Shown here in pieces: positions 10,891 to 25,440 of a stretch of DNA of 64,000 nucleotides. Source of the stretch: Cristatella mucedo (Eukaryota > Bryozoa > Phylactolaemata > Cristatellidae); contig WPIO01000037.1 in assembly GCA_009760855.2 (NCBI GenBank), positions 3,108,001 through 3,172,000 of the forward strand, written 5' to 3'. Within the stretch, counting starts at the first letter, position 1. The number at the start of each line of letters is the position of its first letter. A program made the translations under genes and the position numbers. The notes beneath the pieces are model-generated. The model worked only from the letters and a program-made list of their open reading frames with translations. It was not told where the DNA came from and searched no databases.

Positions 10891-11935
10891 ACAAAAAGCT
10901 AAGAAGGCAGCATTTCCTCACAGCATTTGCCGGGTCCACCCTTTGTATGCTTACTCCACCTTGGCAGCCCGGCATGACGGCAGGACGCCGCTCGTCCGGG
11001 GATGCCTCGCACAGTAGCTTCGGCACGCACGGCGCAAATTGGGCCGCGTAGTCACCGCGAGGTGAGTCCCTTCGAAGGACCCCAAGCCGCGGCCGGTGCG
11101 TCTCAGAAGGGCTAGCCCGGCAGCGCCATCCAGGCCGCCGCGCAGGCGCCTGGAACTCTCGGCACCAAATACCTTGCGCTTCTGAGCAGGCCGGGATCGC
11201 TTGAGTAAAATGCGCGACCGCACCGAGACCAAGGCCAGAATAGTTGGTGGTCGAGCCGCTCCGATGCCGACACTGCACTGCGAGATGGACGGCGGCCGTT
11301 AGCGGGCAAGACTGAAAATATGGGCCTGCGGCCTCGACCAATTAACTGCAGCCGGCCGGCATCGCCGGCCATAACAAATCCACGTGGTGCCGAACGTGGC
11401 CCGGCTGCGCATGCTCCGATCACGACTCCGGAGCATGGGTGTACCGCATTGACCCTCCCCCTCCATCTCCCTCCCCCGGCTGTCAAAGCGGCGCTGTTCA
11501 TACTGCACGTCGCGGGACTGTCGACCGTTGGTCAGGCCTAAAACCGCGTGGCCGCAGCGGCCATTCGCTCGCCCGAAGCTTCGGTGTCACCGCTGCTTCT
11601 GCCGCTGCAGCAGCTGCGATTTCGAGGTAGCCGCTCCCATGAAACCGGACGGAACAGAAGGCAAGCTAGGATGTGGTACTCCCGAATATATTCAGAGGGT
11701 CCCTCAGTTCAGTTCCCGGACTGGGTCAGTAACCAGGGTCGTTCGTAACCCGGATCGTGATTTCTCATTGAGTAACACTTTTAGTTCGTTCGCGAGCCAT
11801 ACTAAAAATTGCTCCTGCATTCATAAATTGGGAAAAACAGCTCTACAGTAAACAAGTTTCAAACTGCCTGAAACAAAAGGCACCCCGGTTTGGCCCAACG
11901 TGTTGAGGTGTTCGCCAGTAAGGACCGAGGTCCAA
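10891..11935. other. GC-rich, CpG-rich stretch without a supported gene
   Basis: Rich in C+G and CpG compared with its flanks. It contains overlapping open frames on both strands (up to 164 codons, minus 10847-11341), none with recognisable motifs or signal peptide. It may be a CpG island or promoter of something not visible. Confidence 0.4.
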
Positions 11936-11942
11936 AAAAAAT

Positions 11943-12192
11943 AATTCATTTGTATAGCGCCCCAAGAGAACTTAATCCCAATTCAGGCGCTTCACATATG
12001 CCTCGAGGCTCGAGCCCACGACCTCAGTCAGACCTTGGTCGGGGCGAGCACCTTAACCGCTAGACCAAACCAGCTCGGCACAAGGTGAATGCATTCGATG
12101 CCCGAGGCTAAGGCCTCGAGCCCTGTAGCGTATGTGAAGCGCCTGGATAGAGATGATTAAGTTCTCTTAGGGTGCTATACAAAGGTATTATA
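11943..12192. repeat. head-to-head pair of SINE2 copies (foldback)
   Basis: A full SINE2 in minus orientation (11943-12079) is followed within about 15 bp by the 3' half of another in plus orientation (12090-12192). The tails are thus outward-facing and can pair. The plus copy keeps the tail hairpin GAAGCGCC...AGGGTGCT. Confidence 0.8.
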
Positions 12193-12830
12193 TGAAAAGA
12201 AAAATTGAAGGAAGCCGAAGGAAGGTCAGCACTGAGCACACCATAAACATGACTGCGAAACACATACTTAACTATTAGCACTCTTAAAAAGCCAACACGA
12301 CACGCAAGAACACAACCGACTTCTTTTTCCAACTTTTTCGTTGGCTAAATGACACGAGACAGCCATTTGTTCGCTCCTGCATTCGATTTTTCGCGCTCAA
12401 GCGAACGCTCCCAAACGAAGCCTGCTTCACTAAGCCGGAAGGAATGGCTAGCCTGGGTGATTTTTCGGGCCAGCGGTCGTAACTTGGAGGTAAACCTGGC
12501 CAATGGATCCTGGTGGGTATTCCGTCTCCGAGGTTATCTCTGCTCGACTCGTGGTGGGAAATCGGGGCTTTGCTTCGCTCATTGCTGAGGTTTTGTGCCA
12601 CCCCCATCTGACCCTCGCACCCTGATATTCGCACCCTTCGCGGCCGAATTTAGCGCTTAATGAATTGTCGTGAATTTTTGTTCGCCTTCCGGTGCTTTTA
12701 TTGGATACCTATGACAGCTGTACCTTTGGCTGAGGCTTTATGAAGCCCAAATGCTCGCAAAGCTTCTAGGCCATCGGTTTTACGAGCTTCTACGTTGGGT
12801 TCGGCATGTACCCAGAATCGGAAAATTGGC
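12193..12830. other. intergenic stretch, nothing recognised
   Basis: No gene or repeat family recognised between the SINE2 pair and the LINE copy at 12831. Confidence 0.4.
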
Positions 12831-13230
12831 GGAAAACTTTAAATCCTTTGGAGACCGTGCATTTAGTTCGTATGCTCCCAAAGCCTGGAACTCACTCCCG
12901 ACTTGCGTCACAACATCCCCTGACTTGACCACATTTAAAAAGAACCTAAAAACACACCTATTTAGGACAGCATTTAGTGAGTCCCTGCGATTCGTCCTTC
13001 ATGTGCTTATGCGTGCTGACACTGAGCATGCTGCCACTAACCACATTTGCATGCTGACCCTGTGCATGTCACCCTAACCATGTTATTCATTTTGTTTGTT
13101 TATCAAGCATGATATTACTCACCATTCAATTGCATTTCCCTTTGCAGCAAATGTAAAGCGCCTAGAGAGAGATTGAGTTCTCTGAGGGCGCTTTATGAAG
13201 TGAATTATTATTATTATTATTATTATTATT
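12831..13230 (+). repeat. LINE family A 3' end
   Basis: Starts within the last coding segment (FKSFGDRAFSSYAPKAWN), continues through the 3' UTR and the hairpin 13155-13194 (AAAGCGCC...GGCGCTTT), and ends in (ATT)n at 13205-13230. 5'-truncated. Confidence 0.88.
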
Positions 13231-14100
13231 CGTAACCCGAGTCATTTTTCGCTAACCAGGGTGTTCACCATCCTGTGCTATTCATTACCTGAGGTTTTCA
13301 TAACCTGGGACCCCGCTGAATGTAAGAAATAAAATAATGATGTAATGTAATGCACCTCCGTCCGTAACTCCACAAGGCCCAAAATGACTGCGAGTGTTTC
13401 GCATTAGAGCTTTCTCAAGCGAACTCGAATCTGTATCTTACCGTGGAAACGCTTTTTAGATTAGTGCCTGGTTGGCGGTTTGGCAAATTTAGGCTTTAGG
13501 TTTTCTGGCAGATAAGCGCTCTGTCATGTCTATGCTTTAGGTTTAGGTTTACAGTTTGTGGTTTAGATTTAGAGCCTTGCAGAAAGGTGAGTGGCAAAAC
13601 CAGGTGCATGATCTGAGGTTTATCGTTTAGCAGCGATATGGCAGATTTAGGGTCGAATGTCTTCGACGATGAGCGCTTAGTCAGCTTCATATAGAAGGGT
13701 CGTGGCAGGGCAATGTTTGGCCCCGAAGATCCGCTTCGATCGGCTACACTTTGGACTTTTGTTTTTATATATTGGGCAAGGTGAGGGGTGGATCGCCTAA
13801 ACTATTTAAGTAGCCTAAGCTCCAACTGCGCGAGATTTGATTCGCTCAAGTATGAGAGAGTCAGGAGAACCGCTGGCAGCCGTAGGCGAAGGGTCAGAGC
13901 TCGCAGCCGAAGTTCACGAGCAGCCGTGGGCTGGCCAGGAAAAATGCACGGGGCGTCAGCTGATAGCGAGTCGGCCAGCCAGCGACCTACTTGTGTCGAG
14001 CCTTCGCATTGCAGGGAGCGGGGCAGGCACCCTCGCCAACTATTGACGACGGCAGGAGTTCAGAAGTTGGGTGTGCGGCAGAAGGCTCGAGAGGCGAACG
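13231..14100. other. intergenic stretch, nothing recognised
   Basis: Moderately repetitive wording (TTTAGGTTT-like runs near 13490-13560), no family recognised, no supported gene. Confidence 0.35.
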
Positions 14101-14106
14101 GTGCCC

Positions 14107-14325
14107 ATTTATGCGTGCCGACACTGTGCATGCTGCCACTAACCATACTTGCACGCTGACCCTGTGCATGTCACCCCTAACCATGTTGTTTGTTTATCAA
14201 CCATGATATTACTCACCATTCAATAGCACTTCCCGTTGCAGCAAATGTGAAGCGCCTGAAAAGAGATTTGAGCTCTCTGAGGGCGCTTTATCAAGTGCAT
14301 TATTATTAATATTATTATTATTATT
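14107..14325 (+). repeat. LINE family A 3' UTR fragment
   Basis: Only the 3' UTR, hairpin region and (ATT)n tail are present (TGCGTGCCGACACTGTGCATG... to TTATTATTATTATT). Strongly 5'-truncated. Confidence 0.85.
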
Positions 14326-14804
14326 CGATGCGGTTGCATACTCAGCGGCGGCGCTCGGTTGCTCCAGTCCCGAGCTAGCTGGCGGAAGTGGGAACGCTTC
14401 CAGGGGTTTAGGGAACGGGTCCGCCGTAGAGTGGCGTTCAAGGCACCGCGGGTTCCTGCTGAGCCACTGCGAGTCTGAACCGGCGCTGCTAGTTATTACC
14501 TCTGAGGGAGCGCCCTGGGTACAAGGTGGAGTACGCGTTGGTCTCGGCGAGTGTTTTCGAGCAGTGTGGGGATAACACTCGACTAGACACGCAGCGAAAT
14601 TGTGCGCTTGCGAAGTTTAGTAGAATCCCCTAGATATGCTATGTATGCGTGGTTTAGTCCAGGACATAAGCTCGAGACCCCTGAATAAAGGTAAGTAGGG
14701 CAGCGCTAGAAACACGCACCGAACTGTAACTCGGCTGTTGGCTTTGCCGCTCGGCAAGCGGCAAGGTAAGCCTCCTCTACCGAGCGTTCGGCATTGCAAA
14801 TCCT

Positions 14805-14945
14805 ACGCTGCTTTTGGTACGCATATGATAGCAGACAGACTTCCTCTCACTAAGCTAAGAGAATGTCAGAAGCATAGCAGAGTCAGGAGGGCAGTCGAGG
14901 AAGCGAGTAGCATGGAAGTAGCAGTGCATGACTCGTAGAAAGAAG
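14805..14945 (-). repeat. family B LINE 3' fragment, minus orientation
   Basis: The complement of the segment CGACTGCTCTCCTGACTCTG followed by CTATGCTTCC is shared with the copy at 47372-47705, along with flanking words. Confidence 0.6.
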
Positions 14946-15136
14946 ATGAGCAGGAGAATAGATGTCGCTGCGTTAGAATTGTCGAAGTGAGTTCCACAGC
15001 CTAGGACCTGCAGGAGACGAGCTCTTTTTTTGCCAGACTTCATTCAAGTAGCCACATCGAATGCAGAAATCTCGGAAAATATCTTGAAGGAAAGTCCCAG
15101 GTTGCGACTCAGCAACTTCTTCGGTCGGAGGGGGCC

Positions 15137-15430
15137 TTACGGAAGCACGAATATGTGCTGTTTTTCAAAGAAGAAAGCCGAAAACTTGCCGGCCGAGCCG
15201 TTAGAATCCGGAAGGTGAGACCTCTTAGTATTGACCAGCCAATTGTTTACCGTCTTATAAATTTGTTTTGGGTCTGACTGGCAGGACTTCAGTTTCCGAG
15301 TGAAAAAAAGAAGCCGTGGCTTTTCCAAGCTTCTGGTTGTAGACTCGAAGGAAGTCTTTGAAATTGACTAAATCTTCATCAGACCCAGACTTCTGATAGC
15401 GGCATTCAAGCCTGCGCTAAACCTGGTGCA
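15137..15430 (-). repeat. LINE ORF2 linker fragment, minus orientation
   Basis: The reverse strand reads like the segment before the RT domain of CR1/L2 LINEs, with frame breaks (VNFKDFLRVYNQKLG-like, then FTRKLKSCQSDPKQIYKTVN, then AGKFSAFF). The same segment occurs in plus orientation at 17163-17370, so the two form a long inverted repeat. Confidence 0.7.
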
Positions 15431-15719
15431 TCGCTTGAAGTTTTTTGGTAAATTGAAAGGAATCGCCATGACTGGTTTGGCCCACGGGTAACGGGGACAG
15501 AATTTAGGGGAGCATGTTCGTCAAGAGCTTAAGTCCTAAGCTTCATGTTCACTGCATCGGTGAAGGTATCGTGGTTACTGGCCGCAGTCTGCGTGCAGAC
15601 CAAGAAGACCTGCATAACAAATAGCTATGGCAACAAAAAGCCTTCGCGGCTATTACTCCATTTGTATCACTCCGCTTACAGTTGGTGATATATTTGTCTG
15701 CTGCTGTACCTGAACCCGA

Positions 15720-15825
15720 GACCGGTGCATCAACTGTGAGCACTTCACCTCTCGGCTAAGAACTAGGTCCAAGACCGGTGCATCAAGTGTGAGCACTTCA
15801 CTGCTCGGCTAAGACCTAGGGTTAC
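15720..15825. repeat. tandem duplication of a ~54-bp unit
   Basis: Two adjacent copies starting GACCGGTGCATCAASTGTGA (15720 and 15774), each followed by GCACTTCAC and CTCGGCTAAGA, differing at a few positions. Confidence 0.75.
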
Positions 15826-15929
15826 CTGTATGTCCGGCTGTAACTCCACCACAAAGCAATAAAGCCTACTTCAGAGTTATCAGGGAATGTCTTCGATAGC
15901 ACTCAAAGCCTCTCGGTGCCTTTCGGTGC

Positions 15930-16090
15930 GCTTCCGGTAGCCGGCAGACTTCATCTCAAGCAGCAAAGAGAGAGGAGGCTGAGCTGAGTGGGATAGGCTG
16001 AGCTGGGTGAGGAGGGCATAAGTCGAGGAAGCTCGTAGCGTTAAAGGAGCAGCCAGCGAAATATGACTCCCAGAAAGGAGAGGCCACAGG
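15930..16090 (-). repeat. degenerate family B LINE 3' fragment, minus
   Basis: Shares scattered words with the 14805-14945 copy (GCAGACTTC.TCTCA near its start, AGTCGAGGAAGC.CGTAGC) but is diverged. Confidence 0.4.
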
Positions 16091-16254
16091 CGGCAGCAGA
16101 AGAGACAACGCTGTTACGTAAGAACTATAGAACTATAGAACTAAAATAAGAACTAAAATTTAAATAAAAATAAAACTAACAAAACGAAAAAAAGAACTAA
16201 AATAAGTTATATATATATATATATATATGAACTCAGGCTCTCAGACACTCTGCC

Positions 16255-16864
<610 letters not shown>

Positions 16865-17162
16865 TATCAGTGTCATCGGTTTGATATTCCTGCTCTATCG
16901 TACGCACAGGGTAACGTCGAGCTTGTCCAGCGAGTTAAATAAAAAAGGACTGACCTGACCGAGATCGTTTTTAGAAATATGCATGATGTGAGGCTGGTCT
17001 TCTTGATCTGCATCAAGACTCAACCGACAGCCTTGATACCCTCACTGGTGCAGTGAACATGACACTTAGGAGTACTCTTGACGAACGTGCTCTCATATTT
17101 CTGTCCGTGTGAAGAGTGGTGGAGATTCTTTTCAATATATGAAAAAACTTCAAAAGATGCTG

Positions 17163-18535
17163 TATTAAGCGCAGGCTTGAATGCCGCTATCAGCAGTCTG
17201 GGTCTGATGAAGACCTAGTCAATTTCAAAGACTTCCTTCGAGTCTACAACTAGAAGCTTGGAAAAAGCCACGGCTTTTTTTTTTACTCGAAAACTGAAGT
17301 CCTGCCAGTCAGACCCAAAACAGATTAACAAATTAGAATTAACAAATTAACAAATAAGACGATAAAAAATTAGCTGGTCATCCCTACAAAAATCTCACTC
17401 CCCAGATATTAATGACTCGACCAAAAAGTTTTCAGCCTTCTTCACGGAAAAAATTGTGCACATTCGTGCCTCAACAAGCCCCCTACGACTAAAGCAATTG
17501 CTGAATCGCAAACTGTAACCTTCCTTATAAGATTTTTCGAGGTTTCTGTATGCGATGTGGATACATTAATATGGTCTAGTAAAAAGAGCTTGTCTCCTGA
17601 AGACCCTATACCATCGTCTCTGTGTTTTCATTGGCAGAAAAACTTGCCCCAATCATAACCGAGATTTTTAATGCTTCTCTAAAAATGGGGTCGTACTCAA
17701 GTCCTTCAAATCGGCAATCGTTAGACCGATACTTAAAAAGCCTCGATTAGATATATATAGGTCCTTGCCAAACTATTGTTCAGTTTTTCTTCTTCCGTTT
17801 TTGTCAAATATTCTTGAACAATTGTCGCTAAGCAGCTGGTAGCACACATTGAAAATAAAATTTCAGAAAAATTTCAATCGGGAATCAAGCGGCAGCATGC
17901 CACTGAAACTGCTCTCCTACGTGTAAACAATGGCATCCTAGGCAGCAACGTTGCCGGGAATACTACTACCCTAGCACTGCTAGATCTATTACACTATCGA
18001 TCCCGATATCACATTTGAATGATTAAGAACAATGATCGGTCTGACAAAAGAGGCACTGGCGTGATTTAAATTTTACTTTTACGGGGGTCGTATTCAATCC
18101 ATGTCGTATAAGGATCAGGTCTTGTCCACAAGTTCAGTCAAATGTTGAGTTTTACAAGGGTCCGTCATCGGTTCATTGCTATTCTCCATTTATATCTAAC
18201 CTCAGGGAAAATTATTTGGGCCTGTGGAATGGGCTATCACTTTTATTTTGACGATACTCAGCTGTATTTGTCATTTAAACCGTCAGAATCTGCTGCAGCG
18301 ACTGATAAATTGAATGTTTGCCTTGCAATAATTTGATCCTGGATGTCGGAAATTTCCTTAAACTAAGCGAAGATAAAAATGAACTGCTACTCATTGTACA
18401 TCCCAAGCGTGTGGTTGGACTAGAAGGCTTTGCACTTCTAGCAGGTGATGTTGTTTGTTGTACGACCACTGCTGCACCAGTTTCAGCCTCCGTGTGCCTT
18501 CGGGTCTTGTATGGACAATAAATCAGCGGTTTCAT
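17163..18535 (+). repeat. decayed LINE ORF2 (linker through RT), plus orientation
   Basis: In broken frames: the linker (DEDLVNFKDFLRVYN), FFTEKIVHIRAS-like, a TETALLRV segment near 17905, a VLQGSVIG motif-B remnant near 18145, and YHFYFDDTQLYLSF near 18240, in which the catalytic YADD has become FDD. A WMSEISLN segment follows. Many stops; inactive. Confidence 0.75.
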
Positions 18536-18539
18536 TCCT

Positions 18540-18910
18540 CCGCTTAAAGACTGTTGGCAACAGAAGCTTTAACTCTACAGGTCCTAGACTTCGGAACTCG
18601 CTTCCACAATTCTTACGAAACGGCAACTACTCTCACGCTTCCGCTCACATTCTTTCCAGCCTCGTTTTCAGATGTCCAGAGCTGCTCCTTCCACACTAGT
18701 CACTAGTCACTAGTCACACTAGTCACTCTCAACTGCTCTCCTGACTCTGCTATGCCTCTCACTTTCTCTTTATTGCGTAAGATGAAGCCTGCTGGCTACC
18801 GAATGCGTACTAACAGCCGTATAGGCTGCGAGTTCGCAATGCAAAGCTCTCCTGTGTAACCCCCACGTAGTCTTTGTGGAGGTTTAGAAGGAGGTAGTTT
18901 ACATTACATT
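18540..18910 (+). repeat. family B LINE 3' end
   Basis: Last coding segment LKTVGNRSFNSTGPRLRNSL, then a 3' region shared with 47372-47705 (TGGCTACCGAATGCGTAC, then a GGCTGCGAG block). It includes short tandem ACTAGTC copies at 18690-18727. This tail lacks the family A hairpin and (ATT)n. Confidence 0.7.
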
Positions 18911-19339
18911 ACTATATTCTAGGGCTTGGAGTGAAAAAGCTTTCGTCGCTTACGTTCCTTTAGCAATGGAATAAAGAGCTAATTGATTGAGCACCCGTCT
19001 ATAGCGGTGAAAAATTCGCGGGAAACTTTGTTTCGGAAATCGACCGCGAATGGCCGCGAAACGCAGCTCCTGAGCCAGCCATACTAACATGCAATCTTAC
19101 CGTTCTTTACAAGTGCTAAATATTTCTGAAGGAAGAAAAGTGAAAAAATATTTAAAACCAATTAAAATGCATTTATAATAGAACTATTAAAACCTAACTT
19201 TAACCCATAACTCAGCGTTCAATTCTAGCTAAGAGAGTGCATGCTGTAATTGCGCATATAAATTAGTAAATTATCTAACCTGATAGCTTTAACATGCCAC
19301 TCACAGCTGTAACTTCCCATTAGTAATATAAGTACTATA
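18911..19339. other. AT-rich intergenic stretch, nothing recognised
   Basis: AT-rich with no supported gene or repeat family. Confidence 0.4.
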
Positions 19340-19980
19340 AATATTACGAAGAGCACAAGTCAGCGTGACAGTGACTTGTGTTTATGGAAAAGGAACTCAC
19401 TAATGTGCTCGCATTTACCATGAAATAGGTTGATAGAGGACCTATGAGCACCAAGAAGCTGAACTTGGGAAAGCAGTTCAGCTGAGTATGCGGGAGGCCC
19501 CCATCGAATCTCCTTCAGCAAGGGAGACGTATGGCTGCACCTATGAAATTTTTTAACCAGCCTTTCAGCCACGTTCATCACTAGCTGTAGAGGCTTAAGG
19601 TCTCTAACGGCAACTCAGCCAAATTTGGGTTACAGTTCTTGCGTCTGTACAGAACCAGAGAGCTATTCAGATCTGTAACCAGCCCACGTGGCATGCAGCC
19701 TCTAATCCCGGATAGTAATCGAGCATGACGACTAGCTGCATAAGTGGTCTTCTGAGTGAAGCATATGCGCGTCAAGCAATTATCAAAAAGGACACCTGCA
19801 AACTGGTCGCAAGGTGACAGTCGCACTACAGCATCGCCAATTAGAAGAGCAAAGTCTCAACGTCAAGCCGTACCCTACGGCGTCCCCTAAGTGTGCGTTT
19901 ACATTATTTAGGTCTAAGAAAATTGGCAGACGCCCAGGAACGAATGTCGGCAAGGCAGACATTCGTTTGCATTGGACGCT
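19340..19980 (-). repeat. decayed LINE, minus orientation
   Basis: The reverse strand carries RT C-terminal remnants, e.g. NVAERLVKKFHRCSHTSPLL (compare NSAARLV...CHITPLL), preceded by a DLNNVNAHLGDAV segment. Multiple frame breaks; a different, older subtype than family A. Confidence 0.6.
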
Positions 19981-20086
19981 GCTGCAGGATGCGTGGAAGA
20001 AAGGGACAAGTGCAGCGCTGGGCAGCGTCCTCAGCGTGGAAGCGATAGCCGATCCTATGAATGACGAATACTTTTTTCGGAACTCC

Positions 20087-20306
20087 GCATACAACAGCGG
20101 CTCTCAACCTGTGGATCGCGACCCCTTTCGGGGTCGATCGACCCTTTCACAAGGTTCACCTTAGACCATCGGAAAACACGCATTTCCACATATTTCGCAT
20201 TTCCGCATATTTCGCACAATAGTTTCATGGTCGGGGGTCGCCACAACATGAGGAACTGCATTAAAGGGTCGCGGCATCAGGAAGGTCGAGAACCACTGGC
20301 ATACAA
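20087..20306. mobile_element. SPIN-like hAT MITE (204 bp) with 8-bp target-site duplication
   Basis: The element spans 20095-20298 and is flanked on both sides by GCATACAA (20087-20094 and 20299-20306), a perfect 8-bp duplication as made by hAT transposases. The ends are imperfect inverted repeats: CAGCGGCTCTCAACCTG on the left, and CAGTGGTTCTCGACCT as the complement of the right end. Both are followed by CGCGACCC blocks. Internal words (GACCATCGGAAAACAC, CCACAACATGAGGAACTG, TTAAAGGGTCGCGGCAT) match what I recall of the SPIN consensus. It has no transposase, so it is a non-autonomous copy. Confidence 0.88.
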
Positions 20307-20489
20307 GGAGAGGAGCAAAATACCGAGAGCTGCCGTGCATTGGTACCAGTTTGCTTACGGATGCTTCCATATGCTTCGGGACTTAATGCGCCTGCACCCG
20401 TACGATTCAAACCACTCCGGAGCCTCGTGCAGCAAGAGCGATCCTGGCGCTCAATCATTCGAGTAGAATACCGCTATCGATAGTGTTGA

Positions 20490-20580
20490 ACGCTGCCGAT
20501 GGAGCGGTAAATTACCTAGAAAGAGGTTTAGTTCTCTGGGGGCGCTATGCTAATGTATAATGTATTATTATTATTATTAT
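20490..20580 (+). repeat. LINE 3' tail fragment with (ATT)n
   Basis: Contains TTACCTAGAAAGAGGTTTAG, then TTCTCTGGGGGCGCTATGC and a TATTATTATTATTAT tail; only the last ~90 bp of a family A-like element. Confidence 0.75.
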
Positions 20581-20889
20581 CTTCTATTGTTATCTTTTAT
20601 TTTTCGAAATGTTCTTCTAATAACTCTTCGGCTGCAGTGTTGCTTACTTTTCCTTGTTAAGGAGCTTAGCACGAGGAGGCGGAAGCTGTATGACATGGAC
20701 GCCGTAGAGCAATGGACACCCGTCGCGCCGACGGAAGCTTTGGCTCTGGAGGTCCATACATTTACAGTGGAAATAGCTTCTACGAATCTCGAGCAGCTCG
20801 CGCCCTCTCTCCTGCTCTGTCCAGCTCTGGCCCAGCCATTGCCTGCCGCACTGCAGCGCTTCCACTTCCTCCCATTGCTCTACTCACTT

Positions 20890-21065
20890 GGTCGACTAGG
20901 TTTCCCCAGCTACGCTTCTCCTCGCTGTCCGCACCCGCGACCGCGTCTGTTGTCTGGCTACCGCGTGCGCACTGAAAGCCGCTTGGGCTTTCGGCGCGCC
21001 AGAGAAAGCTATCCAGCGTCAAGCCCATCGAGTCTTTGTAGAGCTACAGCGGGAGATGGGCATGC
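20890..21065 (+). repeat. family B LINE 3' region, diverged
   Basis: TGGCTACCGCGTGCGCACTG, followed by AAAGCCGCTTGGGCT and TCTTTGTAGAGCTACAG, corresponds to the tail of the 47372-47705 copy in a more GC-rich form. Confidence 0.55.
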
Positions 21066-21627
21066 GTGAACGCACACGCCAATCTCCGTCTGTAGCAGTG
21101 TACAGAGCATTGAGGGGCGCGTGCGGCGTTTTTAAAGCGTCGGCGCCGACGTCTCGACAGAAGCCGGCGCTAGTCGCGAACTGGCGCGTCCGTGTAACTC
21201 TCAGTTGTTCCGATAGCGGCACGGCGAGTTTAATGTGCACTGACCAGACGCTCGTAACGCGCCGAAACCGAAGGTAAGGACCGAGCACCGAAGTACAGCG
21301 AGCAGCGCCGAACTCACGAAAGCCCTAACGGGTGTCGGCATGCGACTGCTGTCTAGGCAGGTGATTGCAGGCAAACTCGGTACAAGCTCATACAAGATAA
21401 CGCTAAGGTATGTATCGTCTTAATGGTTACATACAGTACTTACAAAGACGCAGGTGTTTACGGCCGTCCACACCCTCGGGCTCAGCGGTGGCTTGCCGAA
21501 TGACGGCAAGGTATGCTAGGACTCACCGACCCGGGCGCAACATCTCCGAAAGAGAGCCTGCTTCCGGTCGGGTTCTGTCTTTATAGAACCGCCAGGTCGG
21601 AAGTCATGTATAAGTCAGGTTATATAA

Positions 21628-23900
<2,273 letters not shown>

Positions 23901-23929
23901 GAGGAATATTTATAGTAATAGTACAGTCT

Positions 23930-24860
23930 TTTAGAACTCAGTCTCTCTTGAGAACTCGTCTCTTTTCAGGGGCTTTACATGTGATTCAAGGAAGCATGCC
24001 CATATTGTTAGTGGTGACATGCACTGTCTCAACGTGCATAATGTGGTTAGTCATAGAAGAGGCAGCGTTTGCGCGCATAAGAAAGCAGAGAAAAACTTGA
24101 AAAGGCCTAGGGAATGCTTCGAGTAACAGGTGCGCTCTTAGCTTACTTTTTCAAATGTCAAGACAGGTGATGTGCCGTCAATCGGCAAAGAGCTCCACGT
24201 TTTGGGACATATGAGCTAAAGACACGGTCTCCAAAGAGTCTGAGGTTGGTTTCAGGCACAGAAGAGCGATTTGAGTCAGAAAAGCAGGTGGTTCGTTGCC
24301 TATTCTGGTATGGGAGTAGTTCTGGTATGTAGGCTGGATCAAGAGAATGAAATGACCTTGGATTGGGTGACAGAACCTTGAATTCGATATGCTGCTTGAT
24401 TAGAAGCCAACGCAGATCATAAAGAAGTGATGTGATGTGGCAACTACGATGCTCACGACAGACAAGCCCAGTTGCCGAGTTTTGCACGAACTGTAAGACC
24501 TGATTGCATGGGCCGAAAGACCAGCAAGCTGCGAGTTACAGAAGTCGAGATGGGATGTCACAAATGCATGGACCAATTTAGATGTAATATCCCTGTCTAA
24601 GCAAGCCCAAATTTTAGCAACGTTTTTAGCTAGAAGTAGCAGACTATATTGTATCCATGTCTAAGCAAGCCCGAATGTTAGCAGTGCTACGCAGCTAAAA
24701 GCAGGCAGACTTTACTGTGGAGCTGGTGTGATCGTCTAGTGCAAGTTCATTTTGGAGCAATATCCCTAGATTTCGTGCATATGCGAGAGGAGATATGCTG
24801 GGAGAGCCGATTTTGAACGGTAAGCTTTCCAATTTCCAAGTCACACTCGTTTGGCTCACG
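23930..24860 (-). repeat. decayed LINE, RT C-terminus through 3' UTR, minus orientation
   Basis: The reverse strand gives NSATGLVCREHRSCHITSLL and LRLFGDRVFSSYVPK (compare NSAARLVCREHRSCHITPLL and LKSFGDRAFSSYAPK), then a 3' UTR with a GAGACGAGTTCTCAAGAGAG remnant of the tail hairpin. Frame-broken and diverged; an old copy. Confidence 0.75.
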
Positions 24861-24879
24861 ACTAGAAAGTAAAAGGCTT

Positions 24880-25124
24880 CAGCTTAGTCGTTATGATTTT
24901 AGTAGGAAAGGACAAAGCACATCAGCATGCCTCTGCTATCACATCACATCGTCCTCCTTTTAGTGATGGAGCCTTCAGCTCAAATGCACCAAAAGACTGG
25001 AATTTGCATTGCAAACGAGGACTCTACCTGCGACGAACTTGCCACATTATTATCTCCTCTAAAGACACACCTGTTCTGCCCAGGCCAGCCCCCTTGAACC
25101 CATCTCTTTTGTTTTGGTGTCCTT

Positions 25125-25187
<63 letters not shown>

Positions 25188-25440
25188 CACATTTCTATCA
25201 TTCAGTGTATGTTACAAGCCAGGGGTGTCAATAGCCATGATGGCTATGAGCATCTTCATGTGTACTTTGGCACGCTAGCCCAAGCATGATACTGGTTTGC
25301 TATTTGCATGCTGATATCATGCATGTCACTAACCCTAAGGGTATTAAGTCGTGCAGTGTCGTAAAGCCCCCCCCCGAATAGAGATAGGTTCTCTTAAGGG
25401 TGCAATATAAAATACCTATTATTATTATTTTCAGGATTTA
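24880..25440 (+). repeat. decayed LINE 3' end with an embedded (TG)n array
   Basis: Coding remnant FSDGAFSSNAPKDWN near 24955, a (TG)n array at 25127-25185, a 3' UTR remnant (GCATGATACTGGTTTGC), then GAATAGAGATAGGTTCTCTT, AAGGGTGC and TATTATTATT at the end. Confidence 0.65.

Noticed and set aside
10847-11341. 164-codon minus-strand frame in a GC-rich stretch
   Set aside because: Arg/Ser/Pro-rich composition, overlapping frames on both strands, partly antisense to a LINE remnant, and no motif.
20560-21069. 169-codon plus-strand frame
   Set aside because: Begins in an (ATT)n LINE tail and ends in a family B LINE fragment; no protein motif.
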